From an uncultured Pelagibacteraceae bacterium (lineage in GTDB: Bacteria > Pseudomonadota > Alphaproteobacteria > Pelagibacterales > Pelagibacteraceae): a stretch of DNA of 42,571 nucleotides. Position 1 is the stretch's first letter. Each line of letters starts with the position of its first letter. Positions 1 to 8,564 of this stretch are shown in pieces. A model generated the notes under the pieces. The model was not told where the DNA came from. It did no database searches and saw only the letters and a list, made by a program, of their open reading frames with translations. The stretch covers positions 1-42,571 of the forward strand of contig CACBQD010000015.1 of the NCBI GenBank assembly GCA_902541285.1, in the 5' to 3' direction. Made by a program: the position numbers and the translations under genes.

Positions 1-570
1 GACTTCTAAATCTCTTCTTTGATAATTAAGCTCTTTATCTACTGATATATTATTCATAGGTTCATCCCAAATTGGTGAATTATCATAACCGCTTTCCCAT
101 GGATGCAAAATAGATACTAATCCGGTTTTATTAGGATCTCTAAATTTTATAAACCATTCATGAAATTTTTTTATTTTTTTAAGAATTTTTAAAATTCTAG
201 AATCTTGATCAGCATTAAATTTATTATTTTCTATAATTTTCTTTAATACAATGGCTAGCACAGGTGGCTGAGTAATTCCTGATGATGGTATGTTTTTTCC
301 ACATTTCCAAGTAGTATGATTAGGAAAATAAGATGTATCCTTATCATGAAATAGAATATGGGGCACCATCCCATCATCCCATTGACCTTCAAGTAATGTT
401 TCTATTTCCTCTAAAGCATAATCTATATTAAAATAGGAGTACCCAAGAGCTATAAAAGCTGAGTCCCAATTCCATTGAGCCGGATAAAGTTTATTATTAG
501 TAGGAAGAGTGTAACCTTTTTTTCTGTTACCCAACAATATTTTTTTTGCCTCTTCTATTCTATTTGACAT
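1..570 (-). CDS. MGH1/GH63-like glycoside hydrolase, N-terminal 190 residues (runs off left edge)
   Basis: The reading frame is open from the ATG at 570-568 through position 1, so only the N-terminal part is present. The translation carries QWNWDSAF (about residues 32-39), GQWDDGMVPHILF (54-66), TQPPV (94-98) and ILHPWESGYDNSPIWDE (144-160). These resemble the (alpha/alpha)6-barrel catalytic domain of MGH1/GH63-type enzymes such as mannosylglycerate and glucosylglycerate hydrolases. The start overlaps the stop of the upstream permease gene in a TAATG junction (572-568), so it is the distal gene of a sugar ABC operon. It probably acts in the cytoplasm on the imported alpha-glycoside. The substrate is inferred: a glycerol- or glycerate-linked sugar solute would fit the family, but other alpha-glucosides or mannosides are possible. 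Confidence 0.75.
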   Translation of the reverse strand, partial: MSNRIEEAKKILLGNRKKGYTLPTNNKLYPAQWNWDSAFIALGYSYFNIDYALEEIETLLEGQWDDGMVPHILFHDKDTSYFPNHTTWKCGKNIPSSGITQPPVLAIVLKKIIENNKFNADQDSRILKILKKIKKFHEWFIKFRDPNKTGLVSILHPWESGYDNSPIWDEPMNNISVDKELNYQRRDLEV

Positions 571-1763
571 TATCCTTTGACACTTCCTGCGGTAAGACCA
601 CTTACTAAATATTTTTCAAAGTAAACAAAAATTATTAAAATAGGTAATGTTACTACTACAGACCCTGCCATCAAATATTGTCTAGGAGTTTCAGCTCCAA
701 CATTAAGAAACTGAATTGCTCTTGATAATGTAAATGTATTAGGTCTATCTAAAAACATTAACGAAAATAGAAATTCATTCCAAGCTATCATAAATACATA
801 CAAGGCTACCGATGATATTGCAGGCAAACTTAGCGGAAGTATAATTTTAAAAATTATACCAAGCCAATTTTGACCGTCTATTATGCCAGCTTCTTCAAGT
901 TCTTTTGGTATACTTTTGAAGTAACCCTGCAGCATATAAATTGCTACAGGTAGAGTTGTAGCTGTATAAACTATTAGTAAACCTTCAATAGAATTTCTTA
1001 AACCTAGTTGACTAAAAATTGTATACAAAGGTATCACCAAAACTATTGCTGGAAACAAATAGATTATCAATATGGATGTTGATAAAAAATTTTTCCCAAA
1101 AAAGTTAAGTCTTGCAACTGCATAAGCAGCTGGAATTGCAAAAATTAATGTTATAATTACAGTTCCTAAAGAGACAATTGTACTCGTCAGCATATATCTT
1201 CCGAAATTGTAATCTTTGAATACTACAAAATAAGACTTGAATAATTCTGGTAAACCTCGGGCAAAATTAATACTAAAGTCTAAGGGGTTTAATAATAATA
1301 ATGCTTGAGTTTTGAAGCTTGTAATTAACATCATATAAAAAGGAAAAAGAATTACAAAAGAAAACAGTGTAATTCCAAACAATGTTAAAAAATTAAAGAA
1401 TAATTTTTGAGAAGAATGATTTTTTGACAAAAAGTTTTTGTCGTAATCTTTAATATTATTGAAAAAAAATAATGATATTAAGAATATGCCAAAACTGTAC
1501 CAAATTGGTAAATTTATAGAGATAAAATAATCAAAGATAGAAAATAAAAGAGCAAGTATAGTAATTTTAATATTTAAATTTAATTTTTTTCCAATTAAAA
1601 GATTTATTAAACATAGAACTATTCCAAAGGTAAATAATTTATTAAAATTAAAATTTGCTAATTCAATTCCTTGTAATGTAACTAAGATTTTCCAAATACA
1701 AATTAATGAAAACAAAAATAATGATGAAATAAAACAATAAGTGAATATATTTTTAATTTTCAT
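570..1763 (-). CDS. Sugar ABC transporter permease, MalG-like, with N-terminal membrane extension
   Basis: This is an inner-membrane permease subunit of a carbohydrate-type ABC importer. The C-terminal 260 residues are a typical MalG-family domain with the cytoplasmic EAA loop (LEEAGIIDGQNWLGIIFKII) that contacts the ATPase. It ends in GLTAGSVKG, a usual MalG-family C-terminus. The protein is 397 aa, about 115 residues longer than the family norm; the extra N-terminal part contains about three to four additional hydrophobic segments (residues 8-110). The gene overlaps the preceding permease gene by 11 nt and shares TAATG with the hydrolase gene after it. The substrate is not evident from sequence; the hydrolase suggests an alpha-glycoside. 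Confidence 0.88.
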   Translation of the reverse strand: MKIKNIFTYCFISSLFLFSLICIWKILVTLQGIELANFNFNKLFTFGIVLCLINLLIGKKLNLNIKITILALLFSIFDYFISINLPIWYSFGIFLISLFFFNNIKDYDKNFLSKNHSSQKLFFNFLTLFGITLFSFVILFPFYMMLITSFKTQALLLLNPLDFSINFARGLPELFKSYFVVFKDYNFGRYMLTSTIVSLGTVIITLIFAIPAAYAVARLNFFGKNFLSTSILIIYLFPAIVLVIPLYTIFSQLGLRNSIEGLLIVYTATTLPVAIYMLQGYFKSIPKELEEAGIIDGQNWLGIIFKIILPLSLPAISSVALYVFMIAWNEFLFSLMFLDRPNTFTLSRAIQFLNVGAETPRQYLMAGSVVVTLPILIIFVYFEKYLVSGLTAGSVKG

Positions 1764-3012
1764 CAGCTCTTTTTCCTAAAAGTTTAAAATAGATAAACAT
1801 AAAAATTAATAGAAACACTACAATCACAATAGAAACTGCAGAACCCATACCTATATCCCCGATTGAAAAACCTTGTTGATATACATTTATTGGTAATGTT
1901 CTTGTACCTGATGCCCCGCCAGTAAGTAAGAAGATGTCTTCAAATTTATTAAAATTCCAAATAAATCTAATCATAAATAGAATTGAAATCACTGCTAATA
2001 TCTGGGGCAAAGTAATATTAAGAAATTTTTGAATAGGATTTGCACCATCAACATCAGCTGCTTCATAAAGTTCTTTAGGGACTGCCTGAAGACGAGCAAG
2101 AATAAATAAAAATGCTAGAGGAAAATATCTCCAAATTTCAAAAATAATTACAGTCGTTAATGCTAATCTTAATTTAAAATCAAAACCAAGTATGTTTAAA
2201 GTTACGTATTTTTGTCCTAGTAAATTTATTGGTCCATCAATAATTTGATAATTAATTAATAAATTATTTAACGTTCCACTTGTTGGATCAAGTAAAAGTT
2301 CCCAAGTATAAGCAAGAGCAACTACTGGCGCAACATAAGGAAACAATAATACACTTCTCATAAATGTTCTTCCAAAAAATTTTTGATTTACCATTTGTGC
2401 CGCTAAAATTCCAAAAACTATTGCACCTATAGTTCCAAAAAAAGTATAATAAAAGGTTGTTGATAATAGATCTATGAAGGCTTTATCATTAATTACTTTT
2501 TTAAAGTTATTTAATGTAAACTCATAAGTTAATAATATATTTTGTGACTTACCTGATAATTTAGGTTTATAAGATTTTATTTCATTCTTTAAGATTTCTT
2601 TATTTTTAGTATTCTGAAATACTATTTCTAGATTTTCTCGATATTTTTTTGGCCAATTACCCAATTCACACTTAAGTAAATTTGACTTGAATAGACATCT
2701 TTTATCTAAATTTGTTGGTTCGATATTATTTGGATATTTATCTTTAAATTTTACATTAGTAATCTCTTGTGTAAGAGAACTATTTCTTAATTTATAAATT
2801 ATTTTTATTTGATTAGGATTATCTTTAATTGATTTTACTAATTTTTTTGCTCTTGGCTCTGGAATTCTTAAATCTTTAAGTTCGACATTTTTAAAGCTAA
2901 TCCAAATATTGGAGAATATTGGAAATAATATTATAGAAAATACCAAAAAAACTGATGGTAATATTAAAAGATAAGCTGTTCTTTTTTCAATTTTTGCAAG
3001 TTTTGAACTCAT
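1753..3012 (-). CDS. Sugar ABC transporter permease, MalF-like, with periplasmic insertion
   Basis: This 419-aa inner-membrane permease is the partner of the MalG-like protein. TM1 lies at about residues 14-36. A soluble insertion of about 120 residues with two cysteines follows, in the position of the MalF P2 loop. The conserved permease core then begins near residue 170. The EAA loop YEAADVDGANPIQKFLNITL is near residue 315. It sits 51 nt downstream of the binding-protein gene, across a terminator-like hairpin, and overlaps the next permease gene by 11 nt. The inserted domain probably faces the periplasm and docks the binding protein, as known for MalF; its own sequence is not recognised. 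Confidence 0.88.
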   Translation of the reverse strand: MSSKLAKIEKRTAYLLILPSVFLVFSIILFPIFSNIWISFKNVELKDLRIPEPRAKKLVKSIKDNPNQIKIIYKLRNSSLTQEITNVKFKDKYPNNIEPTNLDKRCLFKSNLLKCELGNWPKKYRENLEIVFQNTKNKEILKNEIKSYKPKLSGKSQNILLTYEFTLNNFKKVINDKAFIDLLSTTFYYTFFGTIGAIVFGILAAQMVNQKFFGRTFMRSVLLFPYVAPVVALAYTWELLLDPTSGTLNNLLINYQIIDGPINLLGQKYVTLNILGFDFKLRLALTTVIIFEIWRYFPLAFLFILARLQAVPKELYEAADVDGANPIQKFLNITLPQILAVISILFMIRFIWNFNKFEDIFLLTGGASGTRTLPINVYQQGFSIGDIGMGSAVSIVIVVFLLIFMFIYFKLLGKRADEN

Positions 3013-3049
3013 AAAAAAAAGCGGATAATTAATATTACCCGCTTTTTTT
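3013..3049 (-). terminator. Intra-operon terminator-like hairpin after the sugar-binding-protein gene
   Basis: On the minus strand, GCGG and CCGC (3042-3039 with 3024-3021) are flanked by a run of A on one side and eight T on the other. This extends the stem and gives a classic hairpin plus U-tract. Further AT pairs are possible in the loop. It lies 14 nt past the binding-protein stop and just before the MalF-like start, so it probably reduces read-through into the permeases or protects the upstream mRNA. Being A/T symmetric it could also act on the other strand, where no gene needs it. Confidence 0.7.
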
Positions 3050-3063
3050 AATTTTTTAAATTA

Positions 3064-4392
3064 CTAGAAGTTAGCTAGCACAGTATTAATTTCATCTACT
3101 GCTTCATCTAACGTCAATTGATCGTCAATATATTGTCTAGTGATTCTATTTATAAACTTATTGTTAATAATTTTAGATGCTCTAGATAGTTCACCTTCTT
3201 TTACTCCCCATCTATTAGCAGTATCTAAACCAGCAACAATATTATTTATTACATCTGCAGAATATAGATCTGTTAAAGGCGCTTTTCTATCAACTCCAAC
3301 AGGCAGTTTACTCCAAGCTGATGTAAATGCATTTGGATCACTTGCATTACCTCTTCTTACAGGGAACTTACCTTCTGGTGCTATAGATAAAGTGCTTGTA
3401 TATCCTTCATCCATTGAATAAAGAATAAACTGCTTAGCTTCATCTGTATCTGCATCTGCAGTTACACCAAAGTATCTAACATCCGCCCAAGCTGCACCTT
3501 TTTTATTATTTGGTCCACTAAAATTAGTTATAAAACCAGTTTTAGATGCTAATTCAGGTGATGTAGGATCACTATTAATTGTCGGCGGAGCTGAGTCTCT
3601 TAAACCAGCTAATTCATCCATGATAAATGGTGACCATATTATCATTGGTGTTTTACCAGCAAAGTAAAGTTCTCTTGATTGTTTCCAATAAAGTTCTCCT
3701 GGAGGACTAGCTTTAGCTAATTTTTTATAAAACTGTAAAGAATTTTTTAAAGCTCTTCCTTGTTTTTTTGTTCCACCCTTTTTTACAATGTTTACACCAT
3801 TTGCAAGCATAACATGTTCCAAAACCTGACTCATAAAGTTTTCATCAGTTTTAGTTGCCGCAACAAATCCGAACATCTCATTGCTAGATAAAGCGTCTAT
3901 TGCTTTCTCTATATTTGCATAAGTTGTTGGTGGTTCTAAACCAGCAGCTGCAAATAAATCTTTTCTGTAAACAACCATTTGAGTCCAGCCATCTACTGGC
4001 ACAGCAGCAATTTTGCCACCTTTTTTAGCCATCTTTAAAGCACCTGGAGCGAAAGTTTTCTTTCCAAGTGAATTAACGACATCATTATTTGCATTAACAT
4101 CCAATATTCCTGCCTCAGCCCATGGTAAGACATATTGAAGTGTATGATAAATTACATCAGGAAGATCTCCCGCTGCTGCTGCTGCAGTAGCTCTTGTTCC
4201 TAAATCTTTTTCATCAATCGGGATAACTTCAACTCCAATTCCAGTTTTAGCTTCAAAAGCTTTGGCCATCTCTTCTTGTTTAGCCATTCTTGCTGGTTGA
4301 GTTTCTGTCGTCCAGAATTTGATATCTGCAAATGCAATTGAATTAAAAACAAAAGCTATTGCAGAAATTGTTATTAATATATTTTTAAACAT
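3064..4392 (-). CDS. Extracellular sugar-binding protein of ABC transporter (family 1)
   Basis: This 442-aa periplasmic solute-binding protein has a clear signal peptide (first 22 residues, ending SIAFA before DIKFW). The mature start KFWTTETQPARMAKQEEMAKAFE and the middle segment DGWTQMVVYRKDLFAAAGLE (about residues 133-152) are typical of family-1 sugar binding proteins, as in MalE and UgpB. A strong ribosome binding site (GAGGGG) lies 6 nt before the ATG. It follows the MalK-like gene after 112 nt, which may contain its own promoter, and precedes the two permeases. The ligand is not readable from sequence; the downstream glycoside hydrolase suggests an alpha-linked disaccharide-like or glycosyl-glycerate compound. 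Confidence 0.9.
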   Translation of the reverse strand: MFKNILITISAIAFVFNSIAFADIKFWTTETQPARMAKQEEMAKAFEAKTGIGVEVIPIDEKDLGTRATAAAAAGDLPDVIYHTLQYVLPWAEAGILDVNANNDVVNSLGKKTFAPGALKMAKKGGKIAAVPVDGWTQMVVYRKDLFAAAGLEPPTTYANIEKAIDALSSNEMFGFVAATKTDENFMSQVLEHVMLANGVNIVKKGGTKKQGRALKNSLQFYKKLAKASPPGELYWKQSRELYFAGKTPMIIWSPFIMDELAGLRDSAPPTINSDPTSPELASKTGFITNFSGPNNKKGAAWADVRYFGVTADADTDEAKQFILYSMDEGYTSTLSIAPEGKFPVRRGNASDPNAFTSAWSKLPVGVDRKAPLTDLYSADVINNIVAGLDTANRWGVKEGELSRASKIINNKFINRITRQYIDDQLTLDEAVDEINTVLANF

Positions 4393-4504
4393 ATATTCCC
4401 CTCTTTTTTGGTGTTTTCTAAAGTTATTTAAAAATTATCACATAATGAACATTTAAAAGAGGAATAACAAGTATGTATATTACACAATACTACCTGAGAT
4501 TGAT

Positions 4505-5590
4505 TTAGGAATTTTTAAAAGAAATACCTTTATTATCGAATAAATGGCATCGAAATGGATCAAAACCTATTTTAACAGTATCACCTACTTTAATATTCGT
4601 GTCCCCATCAGTTTGTACAACAAGAGGATCGCCCTCTTTCTCTAAATATAAATATGTTCCTGACCCTAATTTTTCTACAACGAAAACTTTGCTTTCCCAC
4701 AAAGAATCTGAATCTGAGTTTAATATTAAGTGCTCTGGTCTTATACCAATTTTTATACTATCCCCTTCTTGAGTATTTTCAGAAATTTTTGGTACATTTA
4801 ACTTTCCAGTCCCCATTATATCTACTTCAGAACTCTTTGAGCTTTTACTTAAAACTTTACTATCTATAAAATTCATTTTTGGAGACCCGATAAAACCTCC
4901 AACAAATAAATTATCTGGGTTATTATATAAATTCATTGGTGATCCCTTTTGTGAAACTATACCTTGATCCAATACAACAATATCATTTGCAAGTGTCATG
5001 GCTTCAGTCTGATCATGAGTTACGTAAATCATTGTTGCATTAAGTTGATCATGTAATTTTGCCAACTCTACTCTCATTTGTACTCTTAAAGCCGCATCTA
5101 AGTTAGATAATGGTTCATCGAATAAAAAAACTTTTGGTTTTCTTGTAATAGCTCTACCTATAGCTACTCTTTGACGTTGTCCTCCAGATAATTGTTTAGG
5201 TTTTCGTTCAAGATACTCTTCTATTTGTAGAATTTTAGCAGCCTCCATTACTCTTTGCTCTATCTCTTCTTTTGATTTTTTTTCAATCTTTAAGCCAAAA
5301 GCCATATTATCAAAAACTGTCATATGCGGATAAAGAGCATAGGATTGAAATACCATTGCAATATTTCTTTCTTTAGGTGGTAGATCGTTAACAACTTTAT
5401 CATCAATAGATATTGTGCCAGAGTTGATTTCTTCTAAACCAGCAATCATTCTTAAAATTGTAGATTTACCACAACCACTTGGTCCTACTAGAACAGTAAA
5501 AGACTCACTCTTTATATCAAGAGAAACATCTTTGATAACATGTGTACTTCCAAAATACTTATTTACTTTATCTATTTTAATACTCGCCAT
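4505..5590 (-). CDS. ABC transporter ATP-binding protein, MalK/UgpC family
   Basis: This is the 361-aa ATPase subunit of the sugar importer. Walker A is GPSGCGKST (residues 36-44), the signature LSGGQ is at 134-138 and Walker B VFLFDE at 154-159, with the usual switch histidine in VTHDQTEAM. The C-terminal 120 residues form the MalK-type TOBE/OB region (IGIRPEHL). Length is normal for MalK or UgpC. It sits between the gpsA-like gene (2 nt gap) and the binding protein, so it may be transcribed from the tmo promoter as well as with the sugar genes. MalK-type ATPases can serve several transporters, so service to only one importer is an assumption. Confidence 0.93.
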   Translation of the reverse strand: MASIKIDKVNKYFGSTHVIKDVSLDIKSESFTVLVGPSGCGKSTILRMIAGLEEINSGTISIDDKVVNDLPPKERNIAMVFQSYALYPHMTVFDNMAFGLKIEKKSKEEIEQRVMEAAKILQIEEYLERKPKQLSGGQRQRVAIGRAITRKPKVFLFDEPLSNLDAALRVQMRVELAKLHDQLNATMIYVTHDQTEAMTLANDIVVLDQGIVSQKGSPMNLYNNPDNLFVGGFIGSPKMNFIDSKVLSKSSKSSEVDIMGTGKLNVPKISENTQEGDSIKIGIRPEHLILNSDSDSLWESKVFVVEKLGSGTYLYLEKEGDPLVVQTDGDTNIKVGDTVKIGFDPFRCHLFDNKGISFKNS

Positions 5591-5592
5591 TT

Positions 5593-6552
5593 TTAATTTA
5601 ATATTAATTTTTTATTGTTAATTATAGATTTAATTAATTTTGTCATCAAAGGGATTTTTTTTTGTTGTATTTTTTTTAGTATAAATGGAGCAATTTCTCT
5701 TGCAAGTTGCTCTCCCTCTACAGTTTCATTTGGCATAAATTTTTTTTTAGCATTATTAAATGTATAGCCTTGCCCCAAGTACCCTCCCATTTTACTATTT
5801 CTACCTCCAGCAGCACTGACGTATAGATCTCCAACTCCAGCTAATCCAAGAGCGGTTTCAATTTTTCCTTTAAAATATTTAGTAATATATATCATCTCAT
5901 TAATAGATTTTTTGAATAAACTTGATGACATATTTAAACTATCTCCAGCTCCAATTATCATAGAATAAATATTTTTTATTGCTGAACAAATTTCTATTCC
6001 AATAATATCTTTTGAAGTCTCTGTTATGTAATATTTTGTAGAAATCATTTTGCATATATTCTTTGCAGTTTTTATATTTTTATTAGCAACAACAACACTT
6101 GTTTGTTTTTTATTAGAAAGTTCTTTTGCTAAACAAGGTCCTTTTAAGACAGATATATTTATATTTTTATTATTTTTTTTTATATCTTCAGAAATAGTAT
6201 AAATTTTTTGCTTTTTTCTATCATACTTTAAGCCTTTAGTAAGAATTAGAACTGGACTTTTGATTTTTGATTGTTTGAATTCTTCACTTATAAATTTTAT
6301 TCCTGATAAACTTAAAGCAATAACAACTAAATCATATTTTTTTTTTAGTAATTTTGTTGAATATTTTTTATACTTCAGCTTACTAGGTAAATTTTTTTTC
6401 AAACTTGAATGATATTTATTATTTGAAGATAAATTTTTAATAAAAACTTTATTATATGGCTCTGTTATTATTACTTTGTTTTTATTGTCAATACATGGAA
6501 AAGTAAAAGCTGATCCCATTGCTCCTCCACCTATTATTAATATTTCTTTCAC
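5593..6552 (-). CDS. gpsA: NAD(P)-dependent glycerol-3-phosphate dehydrogenase-like protein
   Basis: This cytoplasmic GpsA-family Rossmann enzyme is expected to interconvert dihydroxyacetone phosphate and sn-glycerol 3-phosphate. It has the N-terminal nucleotide loop GGGAMGSAF, TKGL, LKGPCLAKEL, and the C-terminal substrate region GLAGVGDLYVSAAGGRN with the conserved R-N pair. I choose the GTG at 6552-6550, giving 319 aa. It shares TAGTG with the tmoW stop and places the Rossmann strand at the N-terminus, as in the family. An in-frame ATG at 6594 would add 14 unlikely residues. The C-terminal half is diverged (AAGGRNSKMGG rather than the usual SRNRRFG), so a paralogue with a related substrate is possible. 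Its position between TMAO and sugar transport genes is odd. Confidence 0.75.
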   Translation of the reverse strand: MKEILIIGGGAMGSAFTFPCIDNKNKVIITEPYNKVFIKNLSSNNKYHSSLKKNLPSKLKYKKYSTKLLKKKYDLVVIALSLSGIKFISEEFKQSKIKSPVLILTKGLKYDRKKQKIYTISEDIKKNNKNINISVLKGPCLAKELSNKKQTSVVVANKNIKTAKNICKMISTKYYITETSKDIIGIEICSAIKNIYSMIIGAGDSLNMSSSLFKKSINEMIYITKYFKGKIETALGLAGVGDLYVSAAGGRNSKMGGYLGQGYTFNNAKKKFMPNETVEGEQLAREIAPFILKKIQQKKIPLMTKLIKSIINNKKLILN

Positions 6553-8564
6553 TAGTTGATAAATCCTAATTTTTTCTTCATTTGATTTGACCATTCAACT
6601 AACAATCTATCTGCAGTTAAACCTATAAATGCGACACACAATCCTATTATTAAACCTTTGCCCCCGTCACTAAAAGACAATGCCCTAAATATTTCTTGCG
6701 ACAAGTCAACAGTTCCAATAAATCCAGCTATCATTACCATAAATAAAGCAAACATTAATGTTTGATTTGCGCCTAGTATAATTTCTGGAAAGGCTAAAGG
6801 CATTTTTACTTTCCATAATAATTGCCTTTCTGTACATCCAGAGGTTATGGATGCCTCTATAATATGTTGTGGAACATTTCTTAATCCAAAAACAGTATAT
6901 CTTATCATTGGTATTGAGGAATATATAACTATTGCAAATATTGCTGAAACATCGCTTATTTGAAATAGCATTATTGCTGGAAGTAGGTAAATAAATGATG
7001 GAAATGTTTGAAAAATATCGCAAATATTTAAAACTAACTTCGTTCTGCTCTCTTTCTTTGATGCCCATATCCCTAAAGGAATTCCAATAAGTGCACAAAT
7101 TACTAATGATGCAAATACCATATATAAAGTAATCATTGCTCTTACCCAATAACCAGATGATGCTATAAAAAATACGAATAACATAACTGTTAATGCTAGT
7201 CTCATTTTACCAAGCTTCCACCCAATTGCTCCGACAAATAAAATTACTCCAGTCCATGGCATAGATTGAAATACAGCTTTAAGAGGCATCAAAAAATATA
7301 TTAACATCCAATCTCTAAATATTCCTAACGGTACAAACAAAGATCTTGTAAATGATTTAATGGCATTATCTAAATATACAGATGCTGAAACTGTTAACTC
7401 CTTTGGATATTCATTAAAAAATGGAAAAAGAAAAACTAAGATAGAGCAAATTATAATTGCAAAAAAAGTTGCACACAAATATGGATTTCTCTTTACAAAA
7501 TTTCCCTCTCTTCTCTCTGGTTCTTTTAATGCTAAAGCTTGACTATACCTATCAAGTGTAATTGCGATCAAAACAACTGCAACACCAATTTCAAAAGCCT
7601 CACCTAACCTTAAGCCTTGCAATCTAATTAACAAGTCATGGCCTAAACCAGGTTGTCCAATAAATGCAGCTATAACTATCATTGCAAGACATTGCATAAT
7701 AACTTGATTTATTCCCAACATAATTGGAGATCTAGCTGCAGGGATTTCAACTTTGAACAGCATTTGCCACTTTGTGCAACCAGCCATTACCCCAGCTTCT
7801 TTTATTTCTTGTGATATATTTTGTAATCCTAAAATAGTTAATCTAGCCATTGGTGGAAAAGCAAATATTACGGTTGCAATAACTCCAGCTTTAGTCCCTA
7901 TTCCAACAAATATAACTACCAGTATTAAATAAGAAAAATGAGGTAAAGATTGTAAAATATTTAACATTGGCCATAAAAAGTTTGCAAATCTTTTTCTCTT
8001 GACCGCAAGTATACCCAAACACAATCCTATTAATGCAGCCAAAGGTGCAGAGACAGAAATAGCTGCTAAAGATTTCATTGATAGTTCCCATATTCCCCGT
8101 TTACTAAATAATATTAAGTACGCAAAACATGTTCCCCCCAACAATGCCAATCTCCAACCTCTCAAATAAAAACCTAAAATCACTGTAAGAGTTATTATAA
8201 ATATCCACGGCAAAGGTCCTATTTCGTAGCTTGGAAAACCTTTGTGCAAGACAGCTTCTGTAAAATCTAAAAATTTATCGACGTAGTTTGCTATACCTCT
8301 TGTGAAATCTCTAAAAGTAAACAATCCGAAAATTTCATACTTTCTTAGAAATTGAATTAATGCGTTTGTCCAATCTACAAAAGGTATAAATCCATCTATT
8401 GATCCGCACCCTCCCAAGCAACTTTTTGGAGGTATATAAGCCCAATGTGGTGTTTTAGATGAAATCGTATAATTAGGAACAATATAACGGAGCAACCACA
8501 ACAAAAAGAATGGTCCAAAAATAAATAAAAATTTTCCTTTAAAAATGGTTTTAATTTTATTCAT
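6552..8564 (-). CDS. tmoW: TMAO/betaine-type ABC transporter permease, two fused permease domains
   Basis: This inner-membrane permease belongs to the ProW/OpuAB family. Its 670 residues are about twice ProW and contain two permease units. Each has its own EAA loop: EAGVMAGCTKWQMLFKVEIP near residue 260 and EASITSGCTERQLLWKVKMP near residue 575. The pair of transmembrane domains is therefore on one chain. I start at the ATG at 8564, which overlaps the end of tmoV by 8 nt; an upstream TTG at 8579 is less likely. The stop shares TAGTG with the next gene. Assignment to TMAO rather than betaine or choline rests on the neighbouring binding protein and the divergent tdm gene, not on the permease itself. 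Confidence 0.85.
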   Translation of the reverse strand: MNKIKTIFKGKFLFIFGPFFLLWLLRYIVPNYTISSKTPHWAYIPPKSCLGGCGSIDGFIPFVDWTNALIQFLRKYEIFGLFTFRDFTRGIANYVDKFLDFTEAVLHKGFPSYEIGPLPWIFIITLTVILGFYLRGWRLALLGGTCFAYLILFSKRGIWELSMKSLAAISVSAPLAALIGLCLGILAVKRKRFANFLWPMLNILQSLPHFSYLILVVIFVGIGTKAGVIATVIFAFPPMARLTILGLQNISQEIKEAGVMAGCTKWQMLFKVEIPAARSPIMLGINQVIMQCLAMIVIAAFIGQPGLGHDLLIRLQGLRLGEAFEIGVAVVLIAITLDRYSQALALKEPERREGNFVKRNPYLCATFFAIIICSILVFLFPFFNEYPKELTVSASVYLDNAIKSFTRSLFVPLGIFRDWMLIYFLMPLKAVFQSMPWTGVILFVGAIGWKLGKMRLALTVMLFVFFIASSGYWVRAMITLYMVFASLVICALIGIPLGIWASKKESRTKLVLNICDIFQTFPSFIYLLPAIMLFQISDVSAIFAIVIYSSIPMIRYTVFGLRNVPQHIIEASITSGCTERQLLWKVKMPLAFPEIILGANQTLMFALFMVMIAGFIGTVDLSQEIFRALSFSDGGKGLIIGLCVAFIGLTADRLLVEWSNQMKKKLGFIN

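Noticed and set aside
6706..7149. Open frame of 147 codons in another minus-strand frame of tmoW
   Set aside because: Rich in Cys/Tyr/Ser/Asn as expected from a shifted frame of a membrane protein; tmoW reads through the same region with clear EAA motifs.
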